Positions 60,416 through 64,000 of a stretch of DNA of 64,000 nt are shown here, one piece after another. The stretch comes from Chlorokybus atmophyticus. Its lineage: Eukaryota > Streptophyta > Chlorokybophyceae > Chlorokybales > Chlorokybaceae. A program made the translations under genes and the position numbers. Every line of letters starts with the position of its first letter. Positions within the stretch are counted from its first letter, which is position 1. Location: the NCBI GenBank assembly GCA_009103225.1, contig RHPI01002119.1:201192-265191 (forward strand), given 5' to 3'. Under the pieces are notes generated by a model, which was given only the letters and a program-made list of their open reading frames with translations, did no database searches and was not told the DNA's origin.

Positions 60416-61539
60416 GGCTTCGCAAAGCGGGACATAGCAAAGCAGAGTGACGTAGCTAGAAAGACTATTTAACCATGCTCATCACTCGCTTGCAGAGAGC
60501 TGCAAGCGACCTCAACTATAGTACACGGCGCGCCCACAACGATAAGCGCCCTCTGCACGACGACACAAGGGAAGAGCAACAGCGGACTAGCAGTAGCTGC
60601 AGCGGATGTGCTAAAAGCCTAAAAGGGGTTTGGTGATGTACTGGTCAACAAACGCGCAAGGCACAACCAACAAAACAATAATATATGCATATATAGCAGC
60701 GCATGCAGCTGGAGCGCAACCAACCAGCACGCGTACACTATACTTGTATGCACAAACACAACTACACATGCAACTACGCACAACATCCGCATGTGTGCGT
60801 AACCGCGCGCGTGCGCATTAAAATGTACTCATGAACACAAGCACTTATGTAAGCGCGCACACACGCACGCACATGTACTTAGCTTATATGCGCAAACAGA
60901 AGCACATATGCAACTGCGCACATACGCATACACGCGCACAATGTGCATGCACATCACTAAGCAAGATGGCTTGCACGGTTATGCAGAGCAACTCAAATCA
61001 ATGTGTGCACGTGTGCGCACAGCCATTGCACATAGTTATAATTTGTCTGAATGCGTACGTGCTTTTGTGCTCTTTCGAACCTTGTCACATGCTCGACTTG
61101 TCTGTGGTGCACGGGGCGGAAGCTGCCTGCTTACGGTTACGGTAGCGGGCGTGGAGGAGGAGGATACGTGGGGCCGAAGAGCGGAAGTGGGAGCAGGAAT
61201 TTGTAGGGGGGGCTTGTCTACATTGTAGGAAGGAACAGCCGCAACTGCTTCTTGTGTATTGTTCAATGCCATGCATGCACATCCAACATGCCTTTGCAGG
61301 TGCACTTTGATGCTCTCACTAGTACGTACAACGTGCCTAGACCTGGACGCAACCACTGTGGTTGTAGCAAAGTGCGCGGTAGTACAACCACACAACCTTT
61401 CTACTGCACCGTATGCGAAGGTACAGCCCGCCAGCAGGAAGCGATGACAACAGCAGTGTGCAGCACTGAGCACGACTGAACGATTGCACGCACGTCTGCA
61501 CGCACTGAGCATTGTTGCTTGATTGTTGCGAGCAGCAGC
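60416..61539. other. Intergenic with CA/TGCG simple repeats
   Basis: ACGCACGCAC, CACATATGCA and related units are dense at 60720-60960. No gene is seen; the last part is the 5' flank of the transporter gene. Confidence 0.45.
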
Positions 61540-64000
61540 ATGGCCGTCGCTGCGGCGGTCTTCAGCTGCGGCGGCGGCGGCGGTGGCGTTGGAGGCGCAG
61601 GCGCAGGTCTGAGGTTAAGGACGCGCGCATGCGCAAACGCCTCGCCGATTGCCGCAGCATGCAGCACGCCAAGCTCCGGCAAGCTCCTGTGCAGCCTCCT
61701 CAGCAGCAGCCTGGTGCGCCGCCGCAGCCTGGTGTTGCTCGGGTTACCAGGATGGCGGGGGGGGTCGCCCGTCAGGGTGTCGCCGCCGCCCTGCGACTTG
61801 CGACCATGCCTCACGTCAACTACAGCATGCAGCATATCGTCATCCTCCACTGCATACACCTCCAGCGTGTCGGCCTCCAAGCCGTCCAAGGCAACGGTGG
61901 TGGCCCTGGTCGCACTTGCGCTGGTCAGTGCAATGGGTTGCAAGCAATAGCGAAAACACTCAAAGTTGCTTCCTAGCTGAATAGACTCAACAACAGTGGT
62001 TGCTTGCTTGTTGCACAACACGCGGAGCATGGGCTCTCGAGTGCTACTGCATTGGTTGCTGCTTTGCTAGCAATGGTCAATGCATGGTGGATGAAACAAT
62101 AACATCATGCAATGGTATAATTATTGTCACATACGATGCAGGTACATGAACGATGAGTGCGCAGGTCCCCGTATGCTTGTAAAACGCTCTACCATTATCA
62201 GGGTCATCATCAATGACAGCATTACCATTGTCGTCGTCATTGCCACTGTTGATGATGACGGTAGATTTATGACACAACAATACACCATCAACACCAACGC
62301 TGATGATAATGACGATAGTTATAATGCTCGTATTTGTTGCGGTGTCAACTGCAGGGTTTGTGCAATGCGTGCCGCAGCGTAATGTCCGCCGCCATTGTGC
62401 CTCTCTCCGCCGCCAATGGGTGGGGTGAAACCACCGCCGGCATTGTCCAGGTAAGCACACACAAAACCTCACCTGCAAAAAGCATAGTTGTAATAATGTT
62501 TGATGCAAAGTGTGCAGGGCAGCTTCTTGTGGGGTTACGCGCTCACGGGAATACCTGGAGGGGCCGCCGCAGATGCACTCGGGTCCAAGCCCGTGCTTGC
62601 ACTGGTAAGAAGCAGACACGTGGTGTTTATCATCATAATGTAAACATTGGTATGGTCTGTAGGGCGTGTGCGTGTGGTCGCTATGTACGCTGCTGACGCC
62701 ATGGGCGGCCTCCACGCGCTCCATCACCACACTAATAGCGGTCAGGGCTTTACTCGGAGCTGGGCAGGTGCGTGTGAAGCTTGTTGTCACGAAATACACG
62801 CATATGCACAGGCATGTCCGTATACGTGTGTGCGCGTGTGCGTACGCGTACCNNNTCACGCGGCCCCCCAACTCATGCCCACATACAGGGTGTGGCGCTA
62901 CCGTGCATGAACCTCACGCTCTCACGGTGGGTTGGCAAAGGCGAGCGCGCACGGGCCGTCGCTACAGCTATGGCCGGATTTCACCTCGGCAGCATGTCTG
63001 GTGCAGTAACTTGCGTTGCTTTGCTTCAAATACACATGGCGAGACCCCTTGACAATGTTCTCATCACTTGCTATGTCTGCAGGGCTGTTGCTTGCACCTC
63101 CACTCATGTCACGCTTCGGCCTGCAAGGTACGCATAATTAAATGTGTGTGCAAGACAGCTGTCTGATAAGTAACTCACCACTTGCACAATAACAGGGCCA
63201 TTCATCATGCTTGGAGCCCTCGGCGCAATGTGGCTATGCGCGTGGCTGACAATCATGCCTTCGCACCACACACCCACAGTCCCAACACCACAACCAGGTA
63301 CAACGCATGCACACGCACTGTTCCCATCCTTTGGTTGCCATGCTTATACCAATAACATTCAGCACTGTTGTCAGCAGTTGAGAGTCGTGCGCATAGCGAT
63401 ATTGCGAAGACAAGCAGTAATGTTGGGTACGGAGCCCTGGTTCGGTCTCCAGCGTGCTGGGCGATTGTCATAGCGAACGGCGTGAACAACTTTGGGTATT
63501 TTGTTCTTCTGTCGTGGATGCCACTCTTCTTTCATCGGGCTGTTGGACTTGACATCCGGCGCAGCAGTTGGCTCAGGTAACAATTCCATCAATCGACAAT
63601 CGCTGTTGTGTACGGTTGTTAAGGGTCAGTCCGAGAGAAGAGTCAATGTGTTGAAACCTGTCTGTGTTGATAAAGTAGCAGAGCTTGTGTTGTGCTGTGT
63701 TGTGCTGTTGCTTTTGTTGCTTGCATGTCGTTGTGTTGACAAATCCAATCTGCTATGTGTTCAGTGCACTGCCGTGGGCGGTGATGGCTGCGTGTGGAAG
63801 CGTGGCCGGCTTTGCCTCCGACACGCTGGTGGCGAGAAGGGTCAGCATCACCACCGTGCGGAAGCTTATGCAGGTAAGTGTAACATGTAACTATGCGTGA
63901 ACATCGATTGAACAAAGTACACAACAATATGGTTATGAACAGAGCATCGGCTTTTTGGGACCCGCGGCGGCCCTGACAGCCCTTTCCTTCACCACACAAC
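61540..64000 (+). CDS. Plastid-type PHT4/ANTR anion (phosphate) transporter, 3' end outside window
   Basis: A major-facilitator protein of the SLC17/PHT4 branch, which carries inorganic phosphate or other anions across plastid or related membranes. The start at 61540 gives MAVAAAVFSCGGGG and about 120 residues of Ala/Ser/Arg-rich leader, like a transit peptide, before helix 1 (ATVVALVALAL). Exons then give RSVMSAAIVPLSAANGWGET (62.39 kb), GSFLWGYALTGIPGGAAADA (62.52 kb), GVCVWSLCTLLTPWAAST (62.66 kb), GVALPCMNLTLSRWVGKGER and AMAGFHLGSMSG (62.89 kb), LLLAPPLMSRFGLQ (63.08 kb), FIMLGALGAMWLCAWLTI (63.2 kb), ACWAIVIANGVNNFGYFVLL and SWMPLFFHRAVGLD (63.5 kb), ALPWAVMAACGSVAGFASDT and VARRVSITTVRKLMQ (63.8 kb), SIGFLGPAAALTALSF (to 64000). 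Helix order and the WMP, IADTL-like and VRK-MQ-IGFLGP motifs match ANTR proteins. The last two or three helices lie beyond the window. Three Ns at 62853-62855 are in an intron. Confidence 0.92.

Noticed and set aside
61401-62030. 209-codon minus-strand frame opposite the transporter leader
   Set aside because: The plus strand gives a transit-like leader spliced in phase to conserved transporter exons; the minus frame has no homology.

Overview
This is nuclear DNA of a eukaryote, most likely a green-lineage alga. Genes are split by many short introns, and the recognisable products point to a cell with a primary plastid: an OEP80/Toc75-V type outer-envelope Omp85 protein, a bacterial-type ribosome recycling factor with a transit-peptide-like leader, a plastid-type PHT4/ANTR anion transporter, and a probable augmin subunit that fits the plant AUG4 tail. 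I cannot name the species from sequence alone. Several assembly gaps (206-325, 19648-19797, 42942-43202, 62853-62855 and single Ns at 20119, 39457, 48732) sit beside homopolymers or inverted duplications.

Layout. 0-5 kb: a poorly resolved minus-strand gene, a 623-bp perfect GA array, CA-rich and AT-rich repeats. 6.4-9.1 kb: a retrotransposon Gag-protease ORF (minus) without polymerase. 9.1-12.3 kb: a frameshifted non-LTR retrotransposon with a restriction-like endonuclease tail. 13.5-18.7 kb: a WAPL cohesin-release factor (minus) head-to-head with a small Mediator-like protein (plus). 20.4-22.2 kb: a voltage-gated-channel-like protein with an unusual selectivity filter. 24.1-29.4 kb: GOT1 (minus) head-to-head with OEP80 (plus). 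30.8-32.6 kb: an unknown acidic protein. 34.3-37.5 kb: PGS1, phosphatidylglycerophosphate synthase. 37.64 kb: an intron-bearing tRNA-Met.

37.8-46.6 kb is repeat-rich. It holds a 608-bp TRIM-type element (two 89-bp LTRs, tRNA-Met-like primer site, polypurine tract, one-mismatch 5-bp target duplication) whose interior carries exactly 16 TTAGGG hexamers, a set of unidentified minus-strand exons, and a degenerate satellite. 46.65-49.76 kb: a protein kinase gene whose HRD-loop exon is missing where a perfect 347-bp inverted repeat ends at an N. 50.5-53.8 kb: a GNAT acetyltransferase head-to-head with the ribosome recycling factor. 54.3-54.8 kb: a 5'-truncated second LINE copy. 55.3-58.9 kb: a probable augmin subunit 4 head-to-head with an RCC1-repeat protein. 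61.5 kb to the end: the PHT4 transporter, cut by the window edge.

The host genes are housekeeping functions (chromosome and spindle maintenance, plastid biogenesis and translation, lipid synthesis, secretory traffic, ion and phosphate transport) and do not form one pathway. They tend to be arranged as close divergent pairs. Nothing looks like an operon, CRISPR array or defence island.
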